Of a DNA stretch of 64,000 bases, positions 8,674 to 16,174 are shown one piece after another. Position numbers and translations under genes: made by a program. Within the stretch, counting starts at the first letter, position 1. Every line of letters starts with the position of its first letter. Below the pieces are notes generated by a model that was given only the letters and a program-made list of their open reading frames with translations, was not told the DNA's origin and did not search any database. Origin of the DNA: an uncultured Oscillospiraceae bacterium. Lineage in GTDB: Bacteria; Bacillota; Clostridia; Oscillospirales; Oscillospiraceae. Location: the NCBI GenBank assembly GCA_910584285.1, contig CAJTYK010000006.1, positions 5,463-69,462 on the forward strand. Direction: 5' to 3'.

Positions 8674-9222
8674 ATGGACAGGCCGGACACACTGACCCTT
8701 AACGGGAAAGATTACGCCATCCTGCGCCTGCTGGGCAAGGGCAAGGGGGGCTATACCTGGCTGGCGGAGCGGGATGGAACACAATACGCCCTGAAGCAGA
8801 TCCACCATGAGCCCTGTGACTACTATGCGTTCGGCGATAAGCTGGCCGCCGAGTTGGGGGACTATGAGCGGCTGCGGGCCCTGGACGTGCCCCTCCCCAG
8901 GCTGCTGGACACAGATCGGAGCCGGGAGCTGCTTTTGAAGGAGCTGCTCCCGGGGGAGACGGTTTATCAGCTCGTTCTGCGGGGCGGGGTGGAACCGTGG
9001 CAGCGAAAGCAGGTCAGGGCGCTGGCCCAGACCTTGAAGGCGGCGGGGCTGAACCTCGACTGGTTCCCCACCAATTTCATGAGCCGGGACGGGGTGCTCT
9101 ATTACGTGGATTACGAGTGCAACCCGTACATGGAGGAGTGGAGCTTTGAACGCTGGGGTGTACGGTACTGGGAGCGCACCCCGGAATTTGACGCCTATGC
9201 CAGAGAGCATGGGGATCTTTAA
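8674..9222 (+). CDS. Minimal kinase-fold protein (small Ser/Thr or aminoglycoside-kinase-like)
   Basis: 182 residues, much shorter than typical protein kinases. It keeps the kinase hallmarks: a glycine loop GKGKGG at 21-26, a lysine in YALKQI (Lys41), a catalytic-loop-like D-x(4)-N (Asp129, Asn134 in LNLDWFPTNF) and a metal-binding Asp146 in YYVDYE replacing DFG. The C-lobe is truncated. It begins three bases after the PII-like gene. Similar small kinase-like proteins in Firmicutes are uncharacterised; it could phosphorylate a small molecule or a protein, or be a nucleotide sensor. Confidence 0.6.
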   Translation: MDRPDTLTLNGKDYAILRLLGKGKGGYTWLAERDGTQYALKQIHHEPCDYYAFGDKLAAELGDYERLRALDVPLPRLLDTDRSRELLLKELLPGETVYQLVLRGGVEPWQRKQVRALAQTLKAAGLNLDWFPTNFMSRDGVLYYVDYECNPYMEEWSFERWGVRYWERTPEFDAYAREHGDL

Positions 9223-9255
9223 GCTGCGAGAATTTACCGACAAGGACTGATTAAA

Positions 9256-9663
9256 ATGAAACGGGAAAAAAGCTGCGGAGCGGTTATCTTTCGTGAAAAT
9301 AATAGGTCGCGTGATTACCTGATCCTCACCAGCACCCTGGGCCACACCACCCTGTGCAAGGGCCACGTGGAGGGAGACGAGACAGAGCACGAGACCGCCG
9401 TCCGGGAGATCCGGGAGGAGACCAGCCTGACGGTGGACTTTGTGGACGGCTTCCGGGAGGTCATCACCTACGCCCCCAAGCCGGGGGTCACCAAAGACGT
9501 GGTGTTCTTCCTGGCCCGGCTGCGGGGCGGGGAGCCGGTCTGCCAGCCCGAGGAGGTGGCGGCCATCCGGTTCCTGCCCCTGGATGAGGCGCTGGCGGCG
9601 CTGACCCACGACTCCGACCGGGACACCCTGCGGAAGGCCCACGCCTTTCTGGAGGGGCGCTGA
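9256..9663 (+). CDS. Nudix hydrolase (diadenosine-tetraphosphatase-like)
   Basis: 135 residues with a near-canonical Nudix box at about residues 36-58: G-x5-E-x7-REIREE, visible as GHVEGDETEHETAVREIREE. The opening KREKSCGAVIFR and the short size match bis(5'-nucleosyl)-tetraphosphatases of the NUDT2 type, which hydrolyse Ap4A and related dinucleotides and need Mg2+ bound by the REIREE glutamates. The final Gly of the box is replaced by Ser, which is tolerated. It lies between the kinase-like gene and the decarboxylase-fold gene, four bases before the latter. Confidence 0.88.
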   Translation: MKREKSCGAVIFRENNRSRDYLILTSTLGHTTLCKGHVEGDETEHETAVREIREETSLTVDFVDGFREVITYAPKPGVTKDVVFFLARLRGGEPVCQPEEVAAIRFLPLDEALAALTHDSDRDTLRKAHAFLEGR

Positions 9664-9666
9664 GCC

Positions 9667-11040
9667 ATGCCCACTCCGCTGTATGACGCGCTGCGGGCGC
9701 TGGCGGACAGCCGCCCCCTGCGGCTGGATATGCCCGGGCACCACGGCGAGCCCCTGCCGGGGGGCTTCCCCTGGCCGTCCGGCATTGACTTCACCGAAAA
9801 CGGCCGCACCGGGGATCTGTTCGGGGAGGAGCCGGACGAGATTCAGCAGGCGGAGTACCTCTGGGCGGAGCGGCTGGGCTTTGATTCCTGCCTGTTCCTC
9901 ACCGGCGGCTCCACTCAGGGCATCCACACCGGCCTGGCCCTGTTGGCCGGGGCGGGTGGGGCCGTAGCCGTCGACCGGGGCAGCCATCGCTCCGTCTACC
10001 ACGCCCTGGCCCTGCTGGATCTGGCCCCCACGTTCCTGCCCCGGCCCTGGCTGGCGGAGGAGGGGGTCACTGGCCCCATTCCGCCCGAGATGGTGGAGGA
10101 GACGCTGAACGCGCACCCGGATATTAAAACGGTTTGTATCACCTCGCCCACCTATTACGGCGTGTTGTCGGATGTTCCCGCCATCGCGGCGGTGTGCCAC
10201 GCCCACGGGGCCAAGCTGATGGTGGACGGCGCCCACGGTGCCCATCTGCCCTTCCTGGGCTACGAGGGCTACCGCGCGGCGGACGTGGTGGTGATGTCCG
10301 CCCACAAGACCCTGCCCGCTCCGGGGCAGGCCGCCCTGCTGTTCGCCAACGGCTTCTCTCTGCCGGAGCTCCAGCGGTGGGGCTCGGTGTACGGCAGCTC
10401 GTCGCCGTCCTACGTCCTCATGGCGGCTCTGGATGCCGTCCGGGCCTACATGGAGGGGGAGGGCACGGCCCGCTACCGGGACACCGTCCGGCGCGTGGGG
10501 GAGCTGAGGGGCCGCTGGCCCGCCCTCCGGGAGCGGGACGGCCTGGCCCTGGATCCCACCCGCCTCGTTCTCACCAGCCCGGACGGGTTTGCCCTGGGGT
10601 CGGCCCTGCGGGGGCGGGGGATCTACCCGGAGATGGCGGACAAGGGCCATGTGGTGTGCATCTGTACCTGTGCCGACGGGTCGGCGGAATTCGGGCGGCT
10701 GGAGCGGGCCTTGGGCGAGACCGCCCTCACCGGCCCCTGCGCCCCCACCCCACCCCCGCCCAAGGCGCCGGAGGCCGTTCTCACCCCCCGACAGGCCCTG
10801 TTCGCCCCCCGGGTGCGCCTGCCGCTGGCGGACTGCGCGGGGCGGATTGCCGCGGGGCAAATTGAGCCCTATCCGCCCGGGGTGCCCGTCATCGCCCCCG
10901 GGGAGCGGATCGAAAAAAAACATCTGGCCTATTTGCGGGAAATAGGCTATAATAGGGACAGGACAGACATCATCGCGGAGGGACGCGATGGAGAGGGAGG
11001 CCCAGGCCATGAAGCTGATCATCGCCATCATCAACTATGA
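9667..11040 (+). CDS. Orn/Lys/Arg decarboxylase-family PLP enzyme
   Basis: 457 residues. The fold-type I decarboxylase signatures are present: RLDMPGHHGEP, LFLTGGSTQGIHTGLAL, VDRGSHRSVYHAL, VDGAHGAHLPF and the PLP-lysine segment SAHKTLPAPGQAALLF (Lys214). Family members remove the carboxyl group from basic amino acids, but the shorter YaaO-type proteins lack the N-terminal wing domain and their substrate is not settled. In Bacillus subtilis yaaO precedes tmk, darA, yaaR, holB and yaaT; here tmk and yaaR are missing and darA follows at once. The last residues (HEADHRHHQL) overlap the darA start in another frame, so the true C-terminus is unusual. Confidence 0.85.
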   Translation: MPTPLYDALRALADSRPLRLDMPGHHGEPLPGGFPWPSGIDFTENGRTGDLFGEEPDEIQQAEYLWAERLGFDSCLFLTGGSTQGIHTGLALLAGAGGAVAVDRGSHRSVYHALALLDLAPTFLPRPWLAEEGVTGPIPPEMVEETLNAHPDIKTVCITSPTYYGVLSDVPAIAAVCHAHGAKLMVDGAHGAHLPFLGYEGYRAADVVVMSAHKTLPAPGQAALLFANGFSLPELQRWGSVYGSSSPSYVLMAALDAVRAYMEGEGTARYRDTVRRVGELRGRWPALRERDGLALDPTRLVLTSPDGFALGSALRGRGIYPEMADKGHVVCICTCADGSAEFGRLERALGETALTGPCAPTPPPPKAPEAVLTPRQALFAPRVRLPLADCAGRIAAGQIEPYPPGVPVIAPGERIEKKHLAYLREIGYNRDRTDIIAEGRDGEGGPGHEADHRHHQL

Positions 11041-11332
11041 CGACGCCAACGCCGTCACCCAGAACCTGTCCAAAAACGGGTTCTCCTCCACCCGGCTGTC
11101 CACCACTGGCGGCTTCCTGCTGGCGGGGAACGTCACCCTGCTCACCGGGGTACAGGACGACCAGGTGCAGCAGGCCATCGACCTCATCCGGGAGTGCTCC
11201 CACAGCCGGAAGCAGATGGTGCCCGCCCTCACCGAGATGAGCTACGGCTTCATGCCCGTCATGCCGGTGGAGGTCACCGTAGGCGGGGCCACCGTGTTCG
11301 TGGTGGACGTGGAGCGGTTCGAGCGGCTATGA
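11009..11332 (+). CDS. darA: Cyclic-di-AMP receptor DarA (PII-like)
   Basis: 107 residues from ATG 11009, chosen because the family starts M-K-L-I and GAGGGAGG lies 8 bases upstream; an in-frame ATG at 10988 is the alternative. MKLIIAIINYDDANAV, STTGGFLLAGNVTLLTG and the ending VEVTVGGATVFVVDVERFE match the DarA/YaaQ family, trimeric proteins that bind c-di-AMP between subunits. The output partner is not known in Firmicutes. The gene overlaps the preceding decarboxylase gene by 32 bases and overlaps holB by ATGA, so it is firmly in this operon. Confidence 0.92.
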   Translation: MKLIIAIINYDDANAVTQNLSKNGFSSTRLSTTGGFLLAGNVTLLTGVQDDQVQQAIDLIRECSHSRKQMVPALTEMSYGFMPVMPVEVTVGGATVFVVDVERFERL

Positions 11333-12075
11333 TGGCGCTGCCCAAGCCCCTGTCCCACGCTTACCTGATCACCGGGGGGAGTGGGAACAGCCGGGCCGTG
11401 TTGATCAAGCGGATGACGGCGGCTTACCTGTGCCAGGAGGATGATCCGCCCTGCGGCCGATGCCGTCCCTGCCGGAAGGTGGAGGCGGGCACCCATCCGG
11501 ACGTATCCCGCACCACCCCCGCCCCGGACAAACAGGAGATCACGGTGGAGCAGATCCGCTCTCTGCGTGCGGACGCCTACATCCGCCCCAATGAGGGAAA
11601 GCGGAAGGTGTACGTCGTCAGTCCGGCGGACGCCATGAACCCCGCCGCCCAGAACGCCCTGCTGAAGGTGCTGGAGGAGGGGCCGGCCTACGCGGCCTTT
11701 CTGCTGGATACGGACAGGCCCGGAAAGCTGCTGGACACGGTGCGCTCCCGGTGCGAGCTGCTGTCCCTGCCGCCGGAGAACGCCCCCCCCAGCCCCGAGC
11801 TGCTGGCCCGGGCCGAGGCGCTGGCGTCGTTGCTGCTGGGCGGGGACGAGCTGGCCTGCGCCCAGGCCCTGGTGGAGCTGGAGCTGTCCAAGCCCAAGGC
11901 GGAGGAGCTGTCCGCCCTGCTGGGGGAGACGGAGAACGCCGTCTCCCGGCGGCTGGCCCAGGATCCACGCCGGGGGGCGAGGGTGCTACAGGCCCTGAAA
12001 ACCGCACGGGAAAACGCGGTGTACCGCCCCGGCACGGGGCACACCCTGGGGCAGATGATCACCCGGATCTTCTGA
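11329..12075 (+). CDS. holB: DNA polymerase III delta-prime subunit
   Basis: 248 residues. The start at 11329 is set by an ATGA overlap with darA; a second ATG follows immediately. The N-terminus LSHAYLITGGSGNSR is the degenerate P-loop of delta-prime, with the four-cysteine zinc module C-x8-C-x2-C-x2-C (CGRCRPCRK, about residues 32-45) and DAMNPAAQNALLKVLEEG, the AAA+ sensor region. It is part of the clamp loader that opens the beta sliding clamp. The darA-holB-ricT order is conserved in Firmicutes. Many antisense frames are open here because of the high GC content. Confidence 0.93.
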   Translation: MMALPKPLSHAYLITGGSGNSRAVLIKRMTAAYLCQEDDPPCGRCRPCRKVEAGTHPDVSRTTPAPDKQEITVEQIRSLRADAYIRPNEGKRKVYVVSPADAMNPAAQNALLKVLEEGPAYAAFLLDTDRPGKLLDTVRSRCELLSLPPENAPPSPELLARAEALASLLLGGDELACAQALVELELSKPKAEELSALLGETENAVSRRLAQDPRRGARVLQALKTARENAVYRPGTGHTLGQMITRIF

Positions 12076-12080
12076 CGCCT

Positions 12081-12142
12081 CTGTAGGGGCGCAGCTCCAG
12101 AGACGGCACGGCATTACGGGCGGACACTGTTCGCCCCTACAG
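12081..12142. repeat. Inverted repeat CTGTAGGGGCG / CGCCCCTACAG
   Basis: Eleven-base perfect arms at 12081-12091 and 12132-12142 flank 40 bases that include CGGGCGGACACTG. The form (TGTAGGGGCG ends around GGGCGGAC) resembles small palindromic intergenic repeats seen in gut Clostridia genomes. It fills the holB-ricT gap and could act as an mRNA hairpin or be a miniature mobile repeat. Confidence 0.6.
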
Positions 12143-12170
12143 ATATTTTTCATACACGGAGGATACCCCT

Positions 12171-13388
12171 ATGACAGAGATCATCAGCGTCCGGTTCCGA
12201 CCGGGCGGCAAGCAATATTACTTCGACCCCATGGGCCTCACCGTGGCCGAGGGCCAGGGCGTGATTGTGGAGACGGGTAAGGGCCTGGAATACGGCACCT
12301 GTGTGCACCGGAACACCCAGGTGGAGGACGAATCGGTGGTGCAGCCCCTGCGCCCGTTGGTGCGGCTGGCCACCGAGAAGGACGAGAAGCAGGTACGGGA
12401 CAACCGGGGCCGGGAGAAGGAGGCCCTGCGGATCTGCCAGCAGCTGGTGGAGCGCCACGGGCTGGACATGAAGCTGGTGCAGGTGGAGTACAGCTTTGAC
12501 GGCGGCAAGATCATCTTCTTCTTCACCTCCGACGGGCGGGTGGACTTCCGGGCCCTGGTGAAGGATCTGGCAGGCATCTTCCGGGCCCGCATCGAGCTGC
12601 GGCAGATCGGCGTGCGGGACGAGGCCAGGATGCTGGGGGGCTTCGGCATCTGCGGCAAGCCCTTCTGCTGCTCCCAGTTCCTCAACGAGTTCCAGCCCGT
12701 GTCCATCAAGATGGCCAAGACCCAGAATCTGTCCCTGAACCCCACCAAGATCTCGGGCACCTGCGGGCGGCTGATGTGCTGCCTCAAGTACGAGCAGGGG
12801 GCCTATGAGGACGCAGTGAAGCGGTGCCCCAAGCAGGAGTCCTTCGTGGAGTGCCCTGACGGGGTGGGGACGGTGTCCGCCGTCAACGTGCTGAAGGAGC
12901 AGGTGAAGGTGCGCCTGGAGGACGCCACCGACCAGCCCCCCAAGCCCTATCTCACTAGCGAGATCCGGGTGGTGCGCTCCGGCAAGGGCAAACGGCCCGA
13001 GGGCTATATCGCCCCTCCAAAGGCAGAGCTGGAGCAGCTGCGCACCGAGGAGGGAGAGCGCGTCCGATCCGGGCGGAAGGCAGGAGAGAGCCCCGCTGAT
13101 CTGGGAGAGGTGCTGGATCGCTACCTGGGGGACAGCAGCCAGCGGCAGTCTGGCGGACAGCGCCCCAATAATGGCCGCAGGAGCCGGGGCAGTGGACAGG
13201 GCCAGCCCCAGCCCAAGACCCAACAGCCTAAGCAGGCCCAGCCCCACCAGAAGCCCTTGCCCAAGAAGGAGGCCCAGCCCGGGGAGGCCAAGGGAGGCCA
13301 GACCCAGGGCCAGGGCCAAAATCACAAGCGCCGCTACCGGCCCCACCACCGGCGCAAACCGGGGGGCGGGCAGGGCGCACAGCAGTGA
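12171..13388 (+). CDS. ricT: PSP1-domain protein RicT (YaaT)
   Basis: 405 residues. The PSP1 core (about 1-270) is well conserved: EIISVRFRPGGKQYYFDP, GRVDFRALVKDLA, then the cysteine-rich region GICGKPFCCSQF and GTCGRLMCCLKYEQ that binds Fe-S clusters in the RicAFT complex of Bacillus. That complex affects mRNA maturation with RNase Y and the phosphorelay to Spo0A; spo0A is present 24 kb away. The C-terminal 110 residues are an Arg/Gln/Lys/Pro-rich low-complexity tail (Q-P-K-T-Q-Q-P-K type) not found in the Bacillus protein, suggesting RNA or polyanion contact. Last gene before a strong terminator. Confidence 0.9.
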   Translation: MTEIISVRFRPGGKQYYFDPMGLTVAEGQGVIVETGKGLEYGTCVHRNTQVEDESVVQPLRPLVRLATEKDEKQVRDNRGREKEALRICQQLVERHGLDMKLVQVEYSFDGGKIIFFFTSDGRVDFRALVKDLAGIFRARIELRQIGVRDEARMLGGFGICGKPFCCSQFLNEFQPVSIKMAKTQNLSLNPTKISGTCGRLMCCLKYEQGAYEDAVKRCPKQESFVECPDGVGTVSAVNVLKEQVKVRLEDATDQPPKPYLTSEIRVVRSGKGKRPEGYIAPPKAELEQLRTEEGERVRSGRKAGESPADLGEVLDRYLGDSSQRQSGGQRPNNGRRSRGSGQGQPQPKTQQPKQAQPHQKPLPKKEAQPGEAKGGQTQGQGQNHKRRYRPHHRRKPGGGQGAQQ

Positions 13389-13393
13389 GAACA

Positions 13394-13418
13394 GGCCCCC
13401 GGCAGAGCGCCGGGGGCC
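13394..13418 (+). terminator. Terminator after ricT
   Basis: Perfect arms GGCCCCCGGC and GCCGGGGGCC with a 5-base loop, followed by TTT and a few bases later AAATTTT. Confidence 0.75.
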
Positions 13419-13439
13419 TTTGCAAATTTTCCCGGAAAA

Positions 13440-13466
13440 TGCAACCATTTCCCCCGGCCGGGGGTA
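13440..13466 (+). promoter_or_regulatory. Candidate ECF-type promoter of the sigma/serpin operon
   Basis: TGCAACC at 13440-13446, followed after 17 bases by GTA (13464-13466) in GGGGTATTAT. The AAC-containing -35 with a GTA/GTC -10 is the usual ECF promoter style, so the sigma factor may control its own operon. A sigma-A reading (TATTAT) is also possible. Confidence 0.45.
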
Positions 13467-13530
13467 TTATAAATGACAGGAACAAGTCCGCGCCGCGGCC
13501 GAGGCGCGGATCCGGAAAGGAGGCGCGTCC

Positions 13531-14007
13531 ATGGCACTGACTGAGGAACAGCGCACCCAGATCGTCAACCGCTGGGGGGACATGGTATACAGGCTTGCCC
13601 TGGCCCGCACCGCCAACGTCCCCGACGCAGAGGACGTGTTCCAGGAGGTCTTTCTGCGTTACTTTCGCCATGAGGACAAGTTCCACAACGATGAGTACCG
13701 CAAGGCGTGGCTTATCCGCTGCACAGTGAACCGGTGCAAAAGCCTCACCTCGTCCCCGTGGCGCAAGCGCATCGTGCCCCTGGAGACCGCCGAGGAGGTG
13801 GGGGTGGAGGACGACTACCGCGAGGTGTACAGCGCGGTGCTCTCCCTGCCCGCCAAGTACCGGGCTGTCATCCATCTGCATTACTTTGAGGGCCTGTCCG
13901 TGTCCGAGATGGCCCAGACGCTCCAACTGCCGGAGGGCACCATCAAGTCCCAGCTCAGCCGGGGCCGTGCCCTCCTGCGGGAACTGCTTGAGGAGGTGGC
14001 GCTATGA
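13531..14007 (+). CDS. ECF-type RNA polymerase sigma factor
   Basis: 158 residues, typical for the ECF group. Region 2 is visible as MVYRLALARTANVPDAEDVFQEVFLRYF and region 4 as LPAKYRAVIHLHYFEGLSVSE with the recognition helix LQLPEGTIKSQLSRGRALLR. The start is preceded by GGAAAGGAGGCG. It overlaps the next gene by ATGA, the classical arrangement of a sigma factor with its anti-sigma factor; the next gene is a membrane-anchored serpin whose N-terminus looks like that of clostridial anti-sigma proteins. It probably directs RNA polymerase to a small regulon including this operon. Confidence 0.93.
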   Translation: MALTEEQRTQIVNRWGDMVYRLALARTANVPDAEDVFQEVFLRYFRHEDKFHNDEYRKAWLIRCTVNRCKSLTSSPWRKRIVPLETAEEVGVEDDYREVYSAVLSLPAKYRAVIHLHYFEGLSVSEMAQTLQLPEGTIKSQLSRGRALLRELLEEVAL

Positions 14008-15569
14008 ATCGCTACAAAAAGGCAAATGAGGACATTCATGCCCCGGAGAACGTAAAGGAAAAGGCCGTCCGGCCCCAGGGCAGGCGGGGCGGCTACACCC
14101 GCTGGACGGGGGCGGTGGCGGCCCTGCTGGCGGTGGTGCTGATTGGAGGGATCGCCGTGTACGCCAACAGACAACCCACGGTGGATCAGCCCACCCCCTA
14201 TTCCGAGGACGGCCCCGGGCCGCAGGTGCGCGGCGTGGGCGTACCCGCCCAGGCCACGGCCCTGGGGGTGGCAGACTACCCGGATATACACCCTTATCCC
14301 CGGCAGGACGACTATTTTGAGGACTACACTTCTTTCAGCAGCGACAAGTATGACCGCGATATGAAGGCGTGGCAGGCGGATATGGAAGCCCTTCGCACCG
14401 GCACGGACTACACCGGGATGATGGACGAATTCCTGTCCCGCTCCACCGCCCAGTTCCTCACCGGAGCCGGGGAGGACAACCGGGTCTACTCCCCCCTCAA
14501 CGTCTATATGGCCCTGTCCATGCTGGCGGAGACCGCCGGGGAAAACTCCCGGGCGCAGATCCTGAACCTGTTGCAGGTGGACTCCATCGAAGCCCTACGG
14601 GAGCGGGCCAACGCCCTGTGGCGGGACAACTACCGGGACGACGGCACCGTGACCTCCATCCTGGGCAACTCTCTGTGGCTGCGGGACGACTTCACCTACA
14701 GTAAAAAGACCCTGGACACCCTGGCCAAGAATTACTACGCCTCCTCCTTCTCCGGCAAGATGGGGACGGAGGAATATAATCAGGCCCTGCGGGACTGGCT
14801 CAACGAGCAGACCAACGGCCTGCTGGCGGAGCAGGCGGAGGGCATCGAGATGGATGCCCGGACGGTGCTGGCCCTGGCCTCCACCCTCTACTTCAAGGCC
14901 GCCTGGGGCAGCGAGTTCAACCCGGAGAATACCGAGACGGATACCTTCCACGCCCTGTCCGGCGATGTGGACGTAGAGTTCATGCACAAGACCATGGAGG
15001 GTACCTACTACTGGGGCGAGCACTTCGCCGCCGTGAAGCTGAGCTTCCAGGAGGGCGGCGACCTGTGGCTGATCCTCCCCGATGAGGGGTATGCCGTGGA
15101 CAAACTGCTGGAGAGCAGCGAGGCCATGGACTTCCTGCTGGCAGACAAGCGCGGCCGGTGGGACGAGAAGGCCCAGAAAACTGTGGGCGCGTGGCCGGGG
15201 CAGAAGTTCCTCGATATCAACCTGTCCATGCCCAAATTTGACGTGTCCTCCGATCTGGATCTCATCGAGGGCCTGAAGGCCCTGGGCGTCACCGATGTGT
15301 TCGATCCCGGTGTGTCCAACTTTGAGCCCCTGGAGGCGTCCACGGTTGATCCACTGTATATCAGTAAGGCCCAGCACGCCGCCCGGGTGAAGGTGGACGA
15401 GGAGGGCTGTGAGGCAGCGGCCTACACCGTCATGATCATGGAGGTCACGGCTATGGCGCCCCCGAACGAGAAAGTGGACTTTATCCTGGATCGGCCCTTC
15501 CTGTTCGCCATCACCGGGGACAGCGGACTGCCGCTGTTCACCGGCGTGGTGAACCAGCCCAATGGGTGA
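14004..15569 (+). CDS. Membrane-anchored serpin with anti-sigma-like cytoplasmic N-terminus
   Basis: 521 residues. Residues 1-35 are cytoplasmic and read NRYKKANEDIHAPENVKEKA, the pattern found at the N-terminus of clostridial anti-sigma proteins. One membrane helix follows (about 37-53), then a linker, then a complete serpin domain from about 135 to the end: YSPLNVYMALSMLAETA, LWLRDDFTYSKKTLDTLAK, LASTLYFKAAW, SMPKFDVSSD, the hinge DEEGCEAAAYT (about 465-475) and DRPFLFAITGDSGLPLFTG. The small residues of the hinge predict an inhibitory serpin. Counting from the hinge Gly as P15, the scissile bond falls at about Thr-Ala in EVTAMAPP. Its ATGA overlap with the ECF sigma gene suggests it senses extracellular proteases and controls the sigma factor. 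That coupling is inference. Confidence 0.85.
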   Translation: MNRYKKANEDIHAPENVKEKAVRPQGRRGGYTRWTGAVAALLAVVLIGGIAVYANRQPTVDQPTPYSEDGPGPQVRGVGVPAQATALGVADYPDIHPYPRQDDYFEDYTSFSSDKYDRDMKAWQADMEALRTGTDYTGMMDEFLSRSTAQFLTGAGEDNRVYSPLNVYMALSMLAETAGENSRAQILNLLQVDSIEALRERANALWRDNYRDDGTVTSILGNSLWLRDDFTYSKKTLDTLAKNYYASSFSGKMGTEEYNQALRDWLNEQTNGLLAEQAEGIEMDARTVLALASTLYFKAAWGSEFNPENTETDTFHALSGDVDVEFMHKTMEGTYYWGEHFAAVKLSFQEGGDLWLILPDEGYAVDKLLESSEAMDFLLADKRGRWDEKAQKTVGAWPGQKFLDINLSMPKFDVSSDLDLIEGLKALGVTDVFDPGVSNFEPLEASTVDPLYISKAQHAARVKVDEEGCEAAAYTVMIMEVTAMAPPNEKVDFILDRPFLFAITGDSGLPLFTGVVNQPNG

Positions 15570-15573
15570 CGGG

Positions 15574-16013
15574 ATGAAGCGCCGCCCCCTCTTGCCGCTT
15601 CTCGGCGGCCTCGCCGCCCTGCTGGCGGCGGGGCTGCTCCTGTGCCCCGCGCCGGCACGCGGCCCCTCCGGGATCTCACCGCCGGGGACGCGCGGCCCTT
15701 CCAGAAGCTCACCGCCCGGGACATTCAATCCGTGAAGCTGGAACTCTATCCGCCCGACGTGGAGTTCACCCTCACCCGGGAGGAGATCGAGGAGCTGGCA
15801 CCCCTGCTGAACGGCGTGGTGGTCTACCAGCGGGACGACAGCTATCGGGAGTACGACGGTCAGGCCTGCCTCTTTACCCTCACGCTGGCGGACGGGAGCC
15901 GGATCACCGTGGAAGCATACAACCCCTTCCTCATTGTGGACGGCGTGGGCCGGCGCTGCGAATACGGGCCCTGCGAGGCGCTGAGCCACTTTGCCAACAC
16001 CCTGCGGGACTGA
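15574..16013 (+). pseudogene. Lipoprotein-like gene split by a frameshift
   Basis: An ATG at 15574, 5 bases after the serpin stop, opens a frame encoding a signal sequence (MKRRPLLPLLGGLAALLAAG then LLLCPAPAR, lipobox-like LLLC) that stops near 15736. The continuing conserved-looking protein (RDLTAGDARPFQKLTARDI to SHFANTLRD) lies in a different frame from about 15645 to 16013. Joining the two requires a one-base shift near 15640-15665, inside a GC-rich stretch. Either a real frameshift mutation, a sequencing error or programmed frameshifting would explain it. The product would be an exported protein of about 146 residues with an acidic LTREEIEELAPLLN helix. Function unknown; its location suggests a link to the sigma/serpin unit. 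Confidence 0.6.
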
Positions 16014-16018
16014 AAAAA

Positions 16019-16045
16019 GGCCCTCCCTGCAAAGCGGGGAGGGCT
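16019..16045 (+). terminator. Terminator after the sigma/serpin operon
   Basis: GCCCTCCC and GGGAGGGC arms with an 8-base loop, followed by only two T residues; a weak or factor-assisted terminator. Confidence 0.5.
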
Positions 16046-16107
16046 TCAGCGTGTCGAAAATACCTTTTCGCCACGCTGGGCCTGCCTTTTTCTGTTGGAA
16101 AAAAGAG

Positions 16108-16136
16108 AGGACAGGCGGGGAAAAAAGCGGTATACT
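16108..16136 (+). promoter_or_regulatory. Sigma-A promoter of the AraC/GyrI-like regulator
   Basis: AGGACA at 16108-16113, 17-base spacer, TATACT at 16131-16136; transcription would start about 30 bases before the ATG. The AAAGGAG ribosome site follows. Confidence 0.65.
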
Positions 16137-16174
16137 ATCCCTGCTGTACAGCAAACGCAAAGGAGCGAGGCAAT

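Noticed and set aside
7978..11034. Long open frame antisense to the DUF1538-decarboxylase operon
   Set aside because: High GC content leaves the antisense frame open; its translation is Pro/Gly/Gln/His-rich without domains, while the plus-strand genes match known families.
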